Below are positions 1-5,066 of a stretch of DNA of 5,066 bases, in pieces (positions within the stretch are counted from its first letter, which is position 1; every line of letters begins with the position of its first letter). Source of the DNA: Hyphomicrobiales bacterium (lineage in GTDB: Bacteria > Pseudomonadota > Alphaproteobacteria > Rhizobiales > Devosiaceae); contig JAQGKB010000044.1 of assembly GCA_028290345.1 (NCBI GenBank), forward strand, positions 1 through 5,066. Direction: 5' to 3'. The notes under the pieces were generated by a model that saw only the letters and a program-made list of their open reading frames with translations, was not told the DNA's origin and did not search any database. The translations under genes and the position numbers were made by a program.

Positions 1-1251
1 CGTATCCAGCGTCACCGTCACCATGATCAGCAGCGAAGTGCCGCCGATGAACTGGCTGACGTTGAGTTGGGAATGGATCAACTCAGGAATGAGCGCAACC
101 ACCATCAGGTAGATCGCACCTACGCCGGTGATACGGGTCAGCACATAATCGATGTGCTGCGCGGTCCGCTCACCTGGGCGAATGCCAGGAATGAACCCAC
201 CGGAACGCTTCAGATTGTCCGCCGTTTCCGTCGGATTGAACACGATCGCGGTGTAGAAGAACGAGAAGAAGATAATCAGCAGGGCAAACAGCGTCAGATA
301 CAGCGGCTGGCCGCGGCCGAGCAGCGCCGCCGTCACCTGCAGCCACGTCGGCGAATTGCCCTGTGCGGCAAACGAGGCAATCGTTGCGGGCAGCAGCAGC
401 AGCGACGATCCGAAGATCACCGGGATGACGCCGGACGTGTTCAGCTTCAGCGGCAGGTGCGAGGTATCGCCCTGATACATCTTGTTGCCGACCTGACGCT
501 TTGGATACTGGATCAGCAGCTTGCGCTGCGCCCGCTCAAAGAACACGATCGCGGCGATCACGACGATGGCGAGGACCAGGATGCCGAAGGCCGCAAAGCC
601 CGGCAACGCCCCGGTGCGGCTCAACTCCAGCGTCTGGATGATCGTCGAAGGCAGATTGGCGACAATACCGGCGAAAATGATCAGCGAAATGCCGTTACCG
701 ACGCCGCGCGAGGTGATCTGTTCGCCTAGCCACATCAGGAACATGGTGCCGCCTACCAGCGTCACGACGGTCGAGAGGCGGAAGAACCAGCCTGGATGCA
801 ACACGACGCCCTGGCTGCCCTCAAGCCCGACGGCAATGCCGTAGGCCTGGACGGCGCAGAACACCACGGCCAGCAGCCGCGTGTACTGGTTCAGCTTGCG
901 GCGGCCGCTCTCCCCTTCCTTGCGCAGCGCCTCAAGGCGCGGCGACGCGGTGGTGATCACCTGCACGACGATCGAGGCAGTGATGTAGGGAATGAGGTTC
1001 AGCGCGAAGATCGCCATGCGCTGCACAGCGCCGCCGGCGAACATGTCGAACATGCCGAAAATGCCGGTCGAAGCCTGCTTGAAGGTCTGCGCATAGGCCG
1101 ACGGATCGATACCCGGAACCGGAATGTAGGTCCCCAGGCGATAAACGAGCAGCGCCCCCAGGGTGAACCAGATGCGCTGCTGCAAAACCTTCGCCTTGGC
1201 GAAGGTTGCGAAATTCAGATTTTTTGCAAGCTGCTCGGCTGCGGATGCCAT
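1..1251 (-). CDS. secY: Protein translocase subunit SecY (C-terminus cut off by window edge)
   Basis: SecY is the channel-forming inner-membrane subunit of the SecYEG translocon, which passes unfolded proteins from SecA or the ribosome across or into the membrane. 417 residues are present in one uninterrupted frame and the frame is still open at the left edge. Family length suggests roughly 30-40 residues are missing, so this is a window truncation. Seen: N-terminal amphipathic stretch, TM1 about residues 26-43 followed by the conserved YIPVPGID, plug region with FDMFAGGAVQR (about 68-78), TM2 with LIPYITASIVVQ (86-97), GNGISLIIFAGIV (about 185-197), the cytoplasmic TM6-7 loop with ERAQRKLLIQYPKRQ (about 239-253), and the TM8-9 loop with GGFIPGIRPGERT (about 351-363). 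Arg358 in that loop aligns with the arginine needed for SecA function in E. coli SecY (R357). TM10 begins near residue 403 and is cut. The start is fixed by AAGGAG five bases upstream. It follows rplO after the longest gap in the window, which holds hairpins. Confidence 0.98.
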   Translation of the reverse strand, partial: MASAAEQLAKNLNFATFAKAKVLQQRIWFTLGALLVYRLGTYIPVPGIDPSAYAQTFKQASTGIFGMFDMFAGGAVQRMAIFALNLIPYITASIVVQVITTASPRLEALRKEGESGRRKLNQYTRLLAVVFCAVQAYGIAVGLEGSQGVVLHPGWFFRLSTVVTLVGGTMFLMWLGEQITSRGVGNGISLIIFAGIVANLPSTIIQTLELSRTGALPGFAAFGILVLAIVVIAAIVFFERAQRKLLIQYPKRQVGNKMYQGDTSHLPLKLNTSGVIPVIFGSSLLLLPATIASFAAQGNSPTWLQVTAALLGRGQPLYLTLFALLIIFFSFFYTAIVFNPTETADNLKRSGGFIPGIRPGERTAQHIDYVLTRITGVGAIYLMVVALIPELIHSQLNVSQFIGGTSLLIMVTVTLDT

Positions 1252-1256
1252 ATTCG

Positions 1257-1262
1257 CTCCTT
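1257..1262 (-). promoter_or_regulatory. Shine-Dalgarno site of secY
   Basis: AAGGAG on the minus strand, five bases before the secY ATG. It is one of the two strongest ribosome binding sites in the window and fixes the start at position 1251. A small hairpin (1266-1286) lies immediately upstream of it. Confidence 0.85.
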
Positions 1263-1265
1263 GAG

Positions 1266-1286
1266 CTTGAGGCCCAAAACCCCAAG
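1266..1286 (-). repeat. Small hairpin just upstream of the secY ribosome binding site
   Basis: On the mRNA strand CTTGGGG and CCTCAAG can pair over seven positions, one of them G-U, around a seven-base loop TTTTGGG. It ends four bases before the AAGGAG of secY. It could influence secY translation initiation, but a stem this short may also be chance. Confidence 0.45.
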
Positions 1287-1298
1287 ATCGTAATCGTT

Positions 1299-1326
1299 AA
1301 TCGTCGCGGGCATGCCTGCGACGATT
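1299..1326. repeat. 28-base near-perfect inverted repeat between rplO and secY
   Basis: Two 13-base arms flank a 2-base centre. On the mRNA strand they are AATCGTCGCAGGC and GCCCGCGACGATT, complementary at 12 of 13 positions. The one mismatch is A-C in mRNA sense and G-U in the antisense. In RNA the innermost C-G pair would have to open, leaving a CAUG loop, two G-C pairs, the mismatch and a nine-pair stem. With one bulge the stem extends through ATCG (1293-1296) and CGAT (1328-1331). No U-run follows, so it is not a standard intrinsic terminator, and the downstream secY gene argues against full termination. Confidence 0.75.
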
Positions 1327-1340
1327 GCGATCGTGCAACC

Positions 1341-1826
1341 TTATTCGCTGGCCGCCGGCTTTGCTTCCGGCATATCGACCTTGCCGCCGCCAGCTTCAAT
1401 AGCCGCAATGGCGCCGGCCGAGGCGTAACCCACTTTGAAGGTCACTTTCTTGGACGTGAACTCGCCACCGGCGATCAAGCGCACGCCGTCCTTGACGCGA
1501 CGGATGACACCGGCCGCAACCAGGGCCGCCGCGTCGATCACGCCCTTATGGTCGAGCTTACCGCTATCGATATAGAGCTGGATACGATCAAGACGCACGG
1601 CGTTGTAATGTTTAGGATTGGGCTTGTTGAAGCCGCGCTTCGGCATACGCATGTGAAGGGGCATCTGGCCGCCTTCGAAGCCGTTGATGGCAACGCCCGA
1701 ACGCGCAGTCTGGCCCTTGCCGCCGCGACCACCGGTCTTGCCCTTGCCCGAGCCGATGCCGCGACCGACCCGCATACGGATCTTGTTTGCACCGGGATTG
1801 TCGCTGAGTTCGTTCAAACGCGTCAT
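1341..1826 (-). CDS. rplO: 50S ribosomal protein L15
   Basis: L15 is a late-assembly 50S protein that contacts 23S rRNA through an extended glycine- and arginine-rich N-terminal tail. The 161-residue product starts MTRLNELSDNPGANK, then has the basic glycine-rich tail (about 19-38, with GKGKTGGRGGKGQ), the conserved GFEGGQMPL (49-57) and MPKRGFNKP (61-69), and the globular C-terminal part with AGAIAAIEAGGGKV. The last residues, MPEAKPAASE, are a variable tail. An in-frame ATG 33 bases upstream (1859) would extend the protein by 11 non-conserved residues and overlap rpmD. I chose 1826 because the family N-terminus begins there and AGGA sits eight bases upstream. It lies 16 bases after rpmD. 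Length is slightly above the 144 residues of E. coli L15, as is common in alphaproteobacteria. Confidence 0.98.
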   Translation of the reverse strand: MTRLNELSDNPGANKIRMRVGRGIGSGKGKTGGRGGKGQTARSGVAINGFEGGQMPLHMRMPKRGFNKPNPKHYNAVRLDRIQLYIDSGKLDHKGVIDAAALVAAGVIRRVKDGVRLIAGGEFTSKKVTFKVGYASAGAIAAIEAGGGKVDMPEAKPAASE

Positions 1827-1834
1827 TTGCGCAA

Positions 1835-1838
1835 TCCT
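1835..1838 (-). promoter_or_regulatory. Shine-Dalgarno site of rplO
   Basis: AGGA on the minus strand, eight bases before the ATG at 1826. It decides between this start and the upstream in-frame ATG at 1859, which lies inside the 3' end of rpmD. Confidence 0.7.
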
Positions 1839-1842
1839 ATTC

Positions 1843-2031
1843 TTACTTGGCGCCGACAACGCGCACGAGGTGCGGCAGCTTGTTGATCATGCCACGCACT
1901 TCCGGCGTGTCCTTCAGCGTCGACTGCTTGCGGATCTTGTTCAGGCCCAACCCGATCAGGGTTGCGCGCTGCGACTTCTCGCGGCGCACCGGGCTTGCAA
2001 TCTGCTCAACAGTCACTGTCTTGTCAGCCAT
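1843..2031 (-). CDS. rpmD: 50S ribosomal protein L30
   Basis: L30 is a small 50S protein bound near 5S and 23S rRNA; it is often dispensable and is absent from some lineages. The 62-residue product has the usual short form: a beta strand (KTVTVEQIASPVRR), the conserved RATLIGLGLNKI (22-33), and DTPEVRGMINKLPHLVRVV near the C-terminus. Length matches the family (about 60). GGAG (2039-2042) lies seven bases before the ATG. It is placed between rpsE and rplO as in the canonical spc operon. The 33-base gap before it carries a perfect hairpin right after the rpsE stop. Confidence 0.98.
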   Translation of the reverse strand: MADKTVTVEQIASPVRREKSQRATLIGLGLNKIRKQSTLKDTPEVRGMINKLPHLVRVVGAK

Positions 2032-2046
2032 TCTTTATCTCCGTCC

Positions 2047-2063
2047 CTGAGCCTGTGGCTCAG
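2047..2063 (-). repeat. Perfect 7-bp hairpin between rpsE and rpmD
   Basis: On the mRNA strand CTGAGCC and GGCTCAG are exact complements around a three-base ACA loop. The stem starts one base after the rpsE TGA stop and ends four bases before the GGAG ribosome binding site of rpmD. No T-run follows, so termination is unlikely. It may shape rpmD translation or protect or cleave the message; function is inference. Confidence 0.7.
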
Positions 2064-2064
2064 A

Positions 2065-2598
2065 TCAAGCTTCAACCGCAGCTTCGCCGCGGCGCGCCTG
2101 CAATTCCGATACCTTGAGGCCGCGACGCGCTGCAACCGAACGCGGGCTATCCACCTGCTTCAATGCATCGAACGTTGCACGCACCATGTTGTAGGGGTTC
2201 GCCGAGCCCTGGGACTTGGCAACGATGTCGTTGATCCCCAGCGTCTCGAAAACCGCGCGCATCGGGCCACCGGCGATGATGCCGGTACCGGCCGGAGCCG
2301 CGCGCAGAACCACCTTGCCGGCGCCGTGACGGCCCGTAACGTCATGGTGCAGCGTGCGAGCTTCGCGCAGCGGCACGCGGATCAGCTGGCGCTTGGCCTG
2401 CTCGGTCGCCTTGCGGATCGCCTCGGGAACTTCACGCGCCTTGCCATGACCAAAGCCGACACGGCCCTTCTGGTCACCGACAACGACGAGCGCGGCGAAA
2501 CCAAACCGCCGGCCGCCCTTGACCACCTTCGCCACACGATTGATGTGGACCAGACGGTCGATAAACTCGCTATCGCGCTCTTGTTGTACGTCTCTCAT
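2065..2598 (-). CDS. rpsE: 30S ribosomal protein S5
   Basis: S5 sits on the back of the 30S subunit, near S4 and helix 34. It contributes to decoding accuracy, mRNA unwinding and the spectinomycin site. The 177-residue product has the N-terminal double-stranded-RNA-binding-like domain (about 12-75) with VNRV-type INRVAKVVKGGRR (19-31), GDQKGRVGFGHGKAREVP (41-58), and the C-terminal domain with GTGIIAGGPMRAVFE (104-118) and SANPYNMVRAT (132-142). In E. coli, spectinomycin resistance maps to the VKGGR loop, and this loop looks wild-type. The start at 2598 gives a family-like N-terminus. The ribosome binding site is weak: only A/G-rich sequence (AAGAAGAA) is seen about 13 bases upstream. The gene lies 37 bases after rplR. 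Confidence 0.98.
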   Translation of the reverse strand: MRDVQQERDSEFIDRLVHINRVAKVVKGGRRFGFAALVVVGDQKGRVGFGHGKAREVPEAIRKATEQAKRQLIRVPLREARTLHHDVTGRHGAGKVVLRAAPAGTGIIAGGPMRAVFETLGINDIVAKSQGSANPYNMVRATFDALKQVDSPRSVAARRGLKVSELQARRGEAAVEA

Positions 2599-2635
2599 GG
2601 ATCTAACCAGTTCTTCTTGTGTCTTGGTGCAGGGC

Positions 2636-2998
2636 TTAGAAGCTCAGACCGCCTTCGCGGGCTGCGTCAGCCAGGGCCTTGACCCGACCGTGATAGATGT
2701 AGGCGCCGCGATCGAAAACCACCTCGCCGACGCCAGCCTTGACGCCGCGTTCGGCAATCAGCTTGCCAATGGCAGCCGCGGCCTCAGCGGTAGCGCCGTT
2801 CTTGACGCTTTCCTTGATTTCCTTGTCGATCGTCGAAGCAGCGGCGAGCGTACGGCCCGAAGCGTCGTCGATGATCTGCGCGTAGATATTCTTGTCCGAA
2901 CGGAACACGCTGAGACGCGGGCGCCCGTTGGCGCGCGACTTGACTGCGCGCCGAACACGGGCCTTGCGGCGGTCCGAACCGTTGTGGGTATGTGCCAT
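2636..2998 (-). CDS. rplR: 50S ribosomal protein L18
   Basis: L18 binds 5S rRNA together with L5 and L25-type proteins and anchors it in the central protuberance of the 50S subunit. The 120-residue product has a basic N-terminal arm (RRKARVRRAVK, 10-20), RPRLSVFRSDKNIYAQIIDD (26-45), a helical middle, and the conserved C-terminus FDRGAYIYHGRVKALADAAREGGL (95-118). The N-terminus MAHTHNGSD is not a strongly conserved segment but no alternative start is available, since only 12 bases separate it from rplF. The ribosome binding site AAGGGA (3007-3012) begins inside the rplF stop codon, so translation of the two genes is probably coupled. Confidence 0.98.
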   Translation of the reverse strand: MAHTHNGSDRRKARVRRAVKSRANGRPRLSVFRSDKNIYAQIIDDASGRTLAAASTIDKEIKESVKNGATAEAAAAIGKLIAERGVKAGVGEVVFDRGAYIYHGRVKALADAAREGGLSF

Positions 2999-3010
2999 CG
3001 CTTGCGTCCC

Positions 3011-3544
3011 TTACTTCTTCTTGCCTTCTTTGCGGGCGATATACTCGCCCACATAGCGAACGCCCTTGCCCTTGTACGGCTCGGGTTTCCGGTACTGACG
3101 GATATTGGCCGCCACCTGCCCGACCTGCTGCTTGTCTATGCCCGTAACGGTTACTTCCGTCGGGGTAGCGACCGTCAGGGTGATTCCCGTGGGAGTCTGA
3201 TAGACAACTTCGTGGCTGAACCCAAGCGAGAGCTTCAGGTCCTTGCCCTGCAGTGCAGCGCGATAGCCCACGCCCTGGATCTGCAGCTTCTTCTCAAAGC
3301 CTGCAGTAACCCCGGTGACGAGGTTCTGGATCAGGGCGCGCGTCGTGCCCCAGGCAGCGCGCGCTTCCGTCGTGTCATTGGCCGGCTCGACCACAAGGCC
3401 GGCGTCGGTCTGCTTGACGTTGACGATATCCATGAGCGTGATGCTCTGCTCGCCCTTCGGACCCTTCACGCTGACCAAACGGTCGGCGATGGTCACGGTG
3501 ACGCCGCTTACGGGGGCTACCGGTTTTTTGCCAGTACGGGACAT
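3011..3544 (-). CDS. rplF: 50S ribosomal protein L6
   Basis: L6 is a two-domain 50S protein near the GTPase-associated region and the sarcin-ricin loop, and is required for late subunit assembly. The 177-residue product equals the E. coli length. Seen: N-terminal MSRTGKKPV, a first domain with VSVKGPKGE (24-32), AAWGTTRALIQNLVTGV (63-79) and GFEKKLQIQGVGYRA (82-96), and a second domain ending in the family signature PEPYKGKGVRY (154-164) and a lysine-rich tail. The start at 3544 gives the usual MSR(T/I)GK beginning. The upstream sequence has only a weak purine-rich ribosome binding site (AAGAAAG). The gap to rpsH is 35 bases and overlaps two alternative hairpins. Confidence 0.98.
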   Translation of the reverse strand: MSRTGKKPVAPVSGVTVTIADRLVSVKGPKGEQSITLMDIVNVKQTDAGLVVEPANDTTEARAAWGTTRALIQNLVTGVTAGFEKKLQIQGVGYRAALQGKDLKLSLGFSHEVVYQTPTGITLTVATPTEVTVTGIDKQQVGQVAANIRQYRKPEPYKGKGVRYVGEYIARKEGKKK

Positions 3545-3569
3545 TCTGTTCTACTTTCTTGAGTAATCG

Positions 3570-3592
3570 TCTAACCGCGTTAGAATACGCGG
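3570..3592 (-). repeat. Two overlapping, mutually exclusive hairpins at the rpsH stop codon
   Basis: On the mRNA strand, CCGCGT and ACGCGG (3592-3587 with 3580-3575) form a perfect six-pair stem with a six-base loop. Alternatively TCTAAC and GTTAGA (3584-3579 with 3575-3570) form a perfect six-pair stem with a GCG loop. They share bases and cannot coexist. Both involve the TAA stop of rpsH. Each stem is short, so chance is possible. Confidence 0.5.
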
Positions 3593-3978
3593 CAGAGTAC
3601 CTCGCCACCCAAATTCTGGGATCTTGCTTCATGGTCGGCCATCACGCCCTTCGGTGTCGACAGGATCGACACGCCAAGGCCCGATGCCACGGATGGGATA
3701 TTCTTGACCGAGGCGTAAACGCGACGGCCAGGACGCGACACACGCTCGATCGTACGGATGACTGGAGTGTTGTCGGAATACTTCAGCTCAATGGCGAACT
3801 CGCCCGAACCGTTGTCGTTGCGCGTCTCGGTGTAGCCACGAATGAAGCCTTCCGACTTCAAAACATCCAGCACACGGCCACGCAGCGTCGAAGCCGGGGT
3901 CGAAACCACATCCTTGCGACGCATCTGGGCGTTGCGGATGCGGGTCAGCATATCGCCGATCGGATCAGTAAGGCTCAT
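3580..3978 (-). CDS. rpsH: 30S ribosomal protein S8
   Basis: S8 is a primary 16S rRNA binder that organises the central domain of the 30S subunit. In E. coli it is also the translational repressor of the spc operon, binding mRNA near the start of rplE. The 132-residue product begins MSLTDPIGDMLTRIRNA and carries the RNA-binding STPASTLRGRVLDVLKSEGFI segment in its N-terminal domain, then the C-terminal STPKGVMADHEA (107-118) and GGEVLCRVF (124-132). Length is normal for the family. An in-frame ATG 75 bases upstream (4053) lies inside rpsN and would add 25 unrelated residues, so 3978 was chosen, supported by AAGGAG nine bases ahead. Only 13 bases separate it from rpsN. Confidence 0.98.
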   Translation of the reverse strand: MSLTDPIGDMLTRIRNAQMRRKDVVSTPASTLRGRVLDVLKSEGFIRGYTETRNDNGSGEFAIELKYSDNTPVIRTIERVSRPGRRVYASVKNIPSVASGLGVSILSTPKGVMADHEARSQNLGGEVLCRVF

Positions 3979-3987
3979 CGTTCTAGT

Positions 3988-3993
3988 CTCCTT
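3988..3993 (-). promoter_or_regulatory. Shine-Dalgarno site of rpsH overlapping the rpsN stop
   Basis: AAGGAG on the minus strand, nine bases before the rpsH ATG. Its first two bases are the last two of the rpsN TAA stop codon. This fixes the S8 start and suggests that ribosomes ending rpsN can re-initiate on rpsH. Confidence 0.8.
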
Positions 3994-4297
3994 ACCAGCT
4001 CGACTTGACCAGGCCCGGGATCTGCCCGAGGTTGCCCAGTTCACGCAATGCAATACGGCTCAAACGCACCTTGCGGTAGAACCCGCGCGGACGGCCGCTG
4101 AACTCACACCGGTTGCGTACGCGACCCGGGGAAGAATTACGCGGCAGCTCGGCCAGCTTCAGCTGGGCGGCGAACCGCACTTCCAGCGAAGCCGACTGGT
4201 CCTTGCTCAACGCCTTCAGTTTCGCGCGCTTGCCGCTGAACTGCTTGACCATCTTGGCCCGGCGCTTGTTCTTCTCGATGGCGCTAGTCTTTGCCAT
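3992..4297 (-). CDS. rpsN: 30S ribosomal protein S14, zinc-independent form
   Basis: S14 is a late-binding protein of the 30S head, next to S3, S10 and S19. The 101-residue product has a lysine-rich N-terminus (MAKTSAIEKNKRR), a basic helical middle, and the family signature RCEFSGRPRGFYRK (63-76) followed by the C-terminal LRELGNLGQIPGLVKSSW. It has one cysteine only (Cys64), so it lacks the CxxC pairs of the short (about 61-residue) zinc-binding form. It is the long C-minus form usual in proteobacteria. AGAGGA (4302-4307) is the ribosome binding site, close to the ATG. The gene follows rplE after 20 bases. Confidence 0.98.
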   Translation of the reverse strand: MAKTSAIEKNKRRAKMVKQFSGKRAKLKALSKDQSASLEVRFAAQLKLAELPRNSSPGRVRNRCEFSGRPRGFYRKVRLSRIALRELGNLGQIPGLVKSSW

Positions 4298-4317
4298 ATC
4301 GTCCTCTTTTTCGTCGG

Positions 4318-4875
4318 TTACTGCCGGAACGGGAAGTTGAAGGCCTTCAGAAGCGCACGCGCCTCGTCGTCCGTCTTCGCCGTCGTGCAGATCACGATGT
4401 CCATGCCCCAGACCTGATCGACCTGGTCATAATTGATTTCCGGGAACACGATGTGTTCCTTGATGCCCATTGCGTAGTTGCCGTTGCCATCGAACGAATT
4501 CGGGTTCAGGCCACGGAAGTCGCGCACGCGCGGCAGGGCAATGTTCACCAAACGGTCAAGAAACTCGTACATGCGCTGGCGGCGCAGGGTGATCTTGACG
4601 CCGAGCGGCATCTCTTCACGCACCTTGAAGCCGGCGATCGACTTGCGGGCATGCGTGATGATCGCCTTCTGGCCGGCGATCTTTTCGAGATCGGCCGCCG
4701 CAAGCTTCACCTTCTTGGTATCGTTTACCGCTTCACCGACGCCCATGTTGAGCACGATCTTGTCGAGCTTGGGCACTTCCATCGGGTTCTTGTACCCGAA
4801 TTCAGTGACCAGGCCGGCGCGGATCGCTTCGTCGTACTGGGCGCGCAGGCGCGGAATGTAAGTCGTCTCAGCCAT
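4318..4875 (-). CDS. rplE: 50S ribosomal protein L5
   Basis: L5 binds 5S rRNA with L18 and forms the central-protuberance contact (bridge B1b) with S13 of the small subunit. The 185-residue product has the conserved PKLDKIVLNMGVGEA (35-49), LEKIAGQKAIITHARKSIAGFKVREEMPLG (63-92), VTLR-type KITLRRQRMYEFLDRLVNIALPRVRDFRGL (94-123), and a C-terminus with EHIVFPEI (140-147), GMDIVI (157-162) and EARALLKAFNFPF. Length is close to the E. coli 179. The ATG lies inside the 3' end of rplX, giving an 8-base overlap, and GGAG (4885-4888) is nine bases upstream inside rplX, so the two are translationally coupled. In E. coli the S8 repressor site covers this junction; I see no clear equivalent helix here. 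Confidence 0.98.
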   Translation of the reverse strand: MAETTYIPRLRAQYDEAIRAGLVTEFGYKNPMEVPKLDKIVLNMGVGEAVNDTKKVKLAAADLEKIAGQKAIITHARKSIAGFKVREEMPLGVKITLRRQRMYEFLDRLVNIALPRVRDFRGLNPNSFDGNGNYAMGIKEHIVFPEINYDQVDQVWGMDIVICTTAKTDDEARALLKAFNFPFRQ

Positions 4876-5066
4876 CGATCACGTCTCCGGTGCTCTTGGC
4901 GACGCGCGATTTAACGCCGTCTTTGATCACGAAACCGACACGGGTCGGCTTGCCGTCCTTGTCGACGAGCGCCAGGTTGGAAAGATGGATCGGCGCTTCA
5001 CGCGTGAAAATCCCGGCGTCCTGGCTAGCCGTCTGCTTGGTGTGCTTGCGGATCAGGTTGATCCCC
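4868..5066 (-). CDS. rplX: 50S ribosomal protein L24 (N-terminus cut off by window edge)
   Basis: L24 is an assembly-initiator protein that binds domain I of 23S rRNA near the exit of the peptide tunnel. Only the last 65 codons are in the window; the first full codon is at 5065-5063 and the frame is open at the right edge. About 40 N-terminal residues, including most of the KOW motif, are missing from view because of the window, judging from a usual length near 105. Seen: GINLIRKHTK, then GIFTREAPIHLSNLALVD (about 18-35), the conserved GKPTRVGF (38-45), and the basic C-terminus SRVAKSTGDVIDG. The stop TGA (4870-4868) lies inside the start of rplE, giving an overlap of 8 bases. Confidence 0.96.
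   Translation of the reverse strand, partial: GINLIRKHTKQTASQDAGIFTREAPIHLSNLALVDKDGKPTRVGFVIKDGVKSRVAKSTGDVIDG
4885..4888 (-). promoter_or_regulatory. Shine-Dalgarno site of rplE inside rplX
   Basis: GGAG on the minus strand, nine bases before the rplE ATG and within the last codons of rplX. Together with the 8-base gene overlap it supports coupled translation of L24 and L5. Confidence 0.65.

Larger units (their letters stand above)
1252..1340 (-). other. rplO-secY intergenic region with two inverted repeats
   Basis: This 89-base gap is the largest in the window; the others are 37 bases or fewer. Read on the minus strand it carries a long near-palindrome starting about 9-14 bases after the rplO stop, then a short G/T-rich stretch forming a second hairpin, then the secY ribosome binding site. 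No open frame or convincing -35/-10 pair is visible. A short untranslated leader with a processing or attenuation role is the likeliest reading, but that is inference. Confidence 0.6.

Noticed and set aside
67..1293. Plus-strand open frames of 220 and 165 residues opposite secY
   Set aside because: They are rich in Arg, Gln, Asp and His, typical of antisense reading of a membrane protein gene, and the opposite strand encodes an unmistakable SecY.
1299..1326. Intrinsic terminator after rplO
   Set aside because: The stem is strong but is followed by AACGATTACG rather than a T-run on the mRNA strand, and secY continues in the same direction.
932..1408. 158-residue minus-strand frame spanning the rplO-secY gap
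   Set aside because: It is out of frame with both rplO and secY, overlaps both, and has no family resemblance.
1827..1859. Upstream ATG extending L15 by 11 residues
   Set aside because: It overlaps the end of rpmD, adds non-conserved residues, and a ribosome binding site fits the internal ATG at 1826.
1684..3562. Long plus-strand open frames (332 and 347 residues) opposite rplO through rplF
   Set aside because: They run antisense across several highly conserved ribosomal genes, resemble no protein family I recognise, and are expected from the GC-rich codon bias of the real minus-strand genes.
3979..4053. Upstream ATG extending S8 by 25 residues
   Set aside because: The extension lies in rpsN coding sequence in another frame, and AAGGAG is correctly placed for the ATG at 3978.
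1..5066. A novel accessory or defence system
   Set aside because: Almost all bases are accounted for by a standard-order spc operon with intact conserved genes, leaving no room for cargo genes.

Overview
The window is a stretch of the conserved bacterial spc ribosomal-protein operon, with every gene on the minus strand. In transcription order (right to left) it reads rplX (3' part only), rplE, rpsN, rpsH, rplF, rplR, rpsE, rpmD, rplO, secY (5' part, running off the left edge). All nine complete or near-complete reading frames are intact. I found no insertion, frameshift, mobile element, CRISPR array or RNA gene. The gene order is the ordinary one.

The DNA is GC-rich. The protein sequences look alphaproteobacterial: the S8 C-terminus ends GGEVLCRVF, S5 carries FIDRLVHINRVAKVVKGGRRFGFAALVVVGDQKG-type core residues, and SecY has RPGERTAQHIDYVLTRIT. 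S14 is the 101-residue zinc-free type. I cannot assign an order or genus by eye; this is inference from remembered family sequences.

Layout: rplX and rplE overlap by 8 bases. The other gaps are rplE-rpsN 20, rpsN-rpsH 13, rpsH-rplF 35, rplF-rplR 12, rplR-rpsE 37, rpsE-rpmD 33, rpmD-rplO 16 and rplO-secY 89 bases. No promoter is visible, as expected inside a long operon. The first nine genes supply 30S proteins (S14, S8, S5) and 50S proteins (L24, L5, L6, L18, L30, L15). SecY is the channel of the Sec protein-export translocon, co-transcribed with the ribosome on which translocation substrates are made.

The only structure not explained by coding is in the gaps. There is a long near-palindrome and a second small hairpin between rplO and secY, a perfect 7-bp hairpin just after the rpsE stop, and a pair of overlapping, mutually exclusive hairpins at the rpsH stop. 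These are candidates for RNA processing or attenuation, not evidence of a new system. The long plus-strand open frames are antisense shadows of the ribosomal genes.
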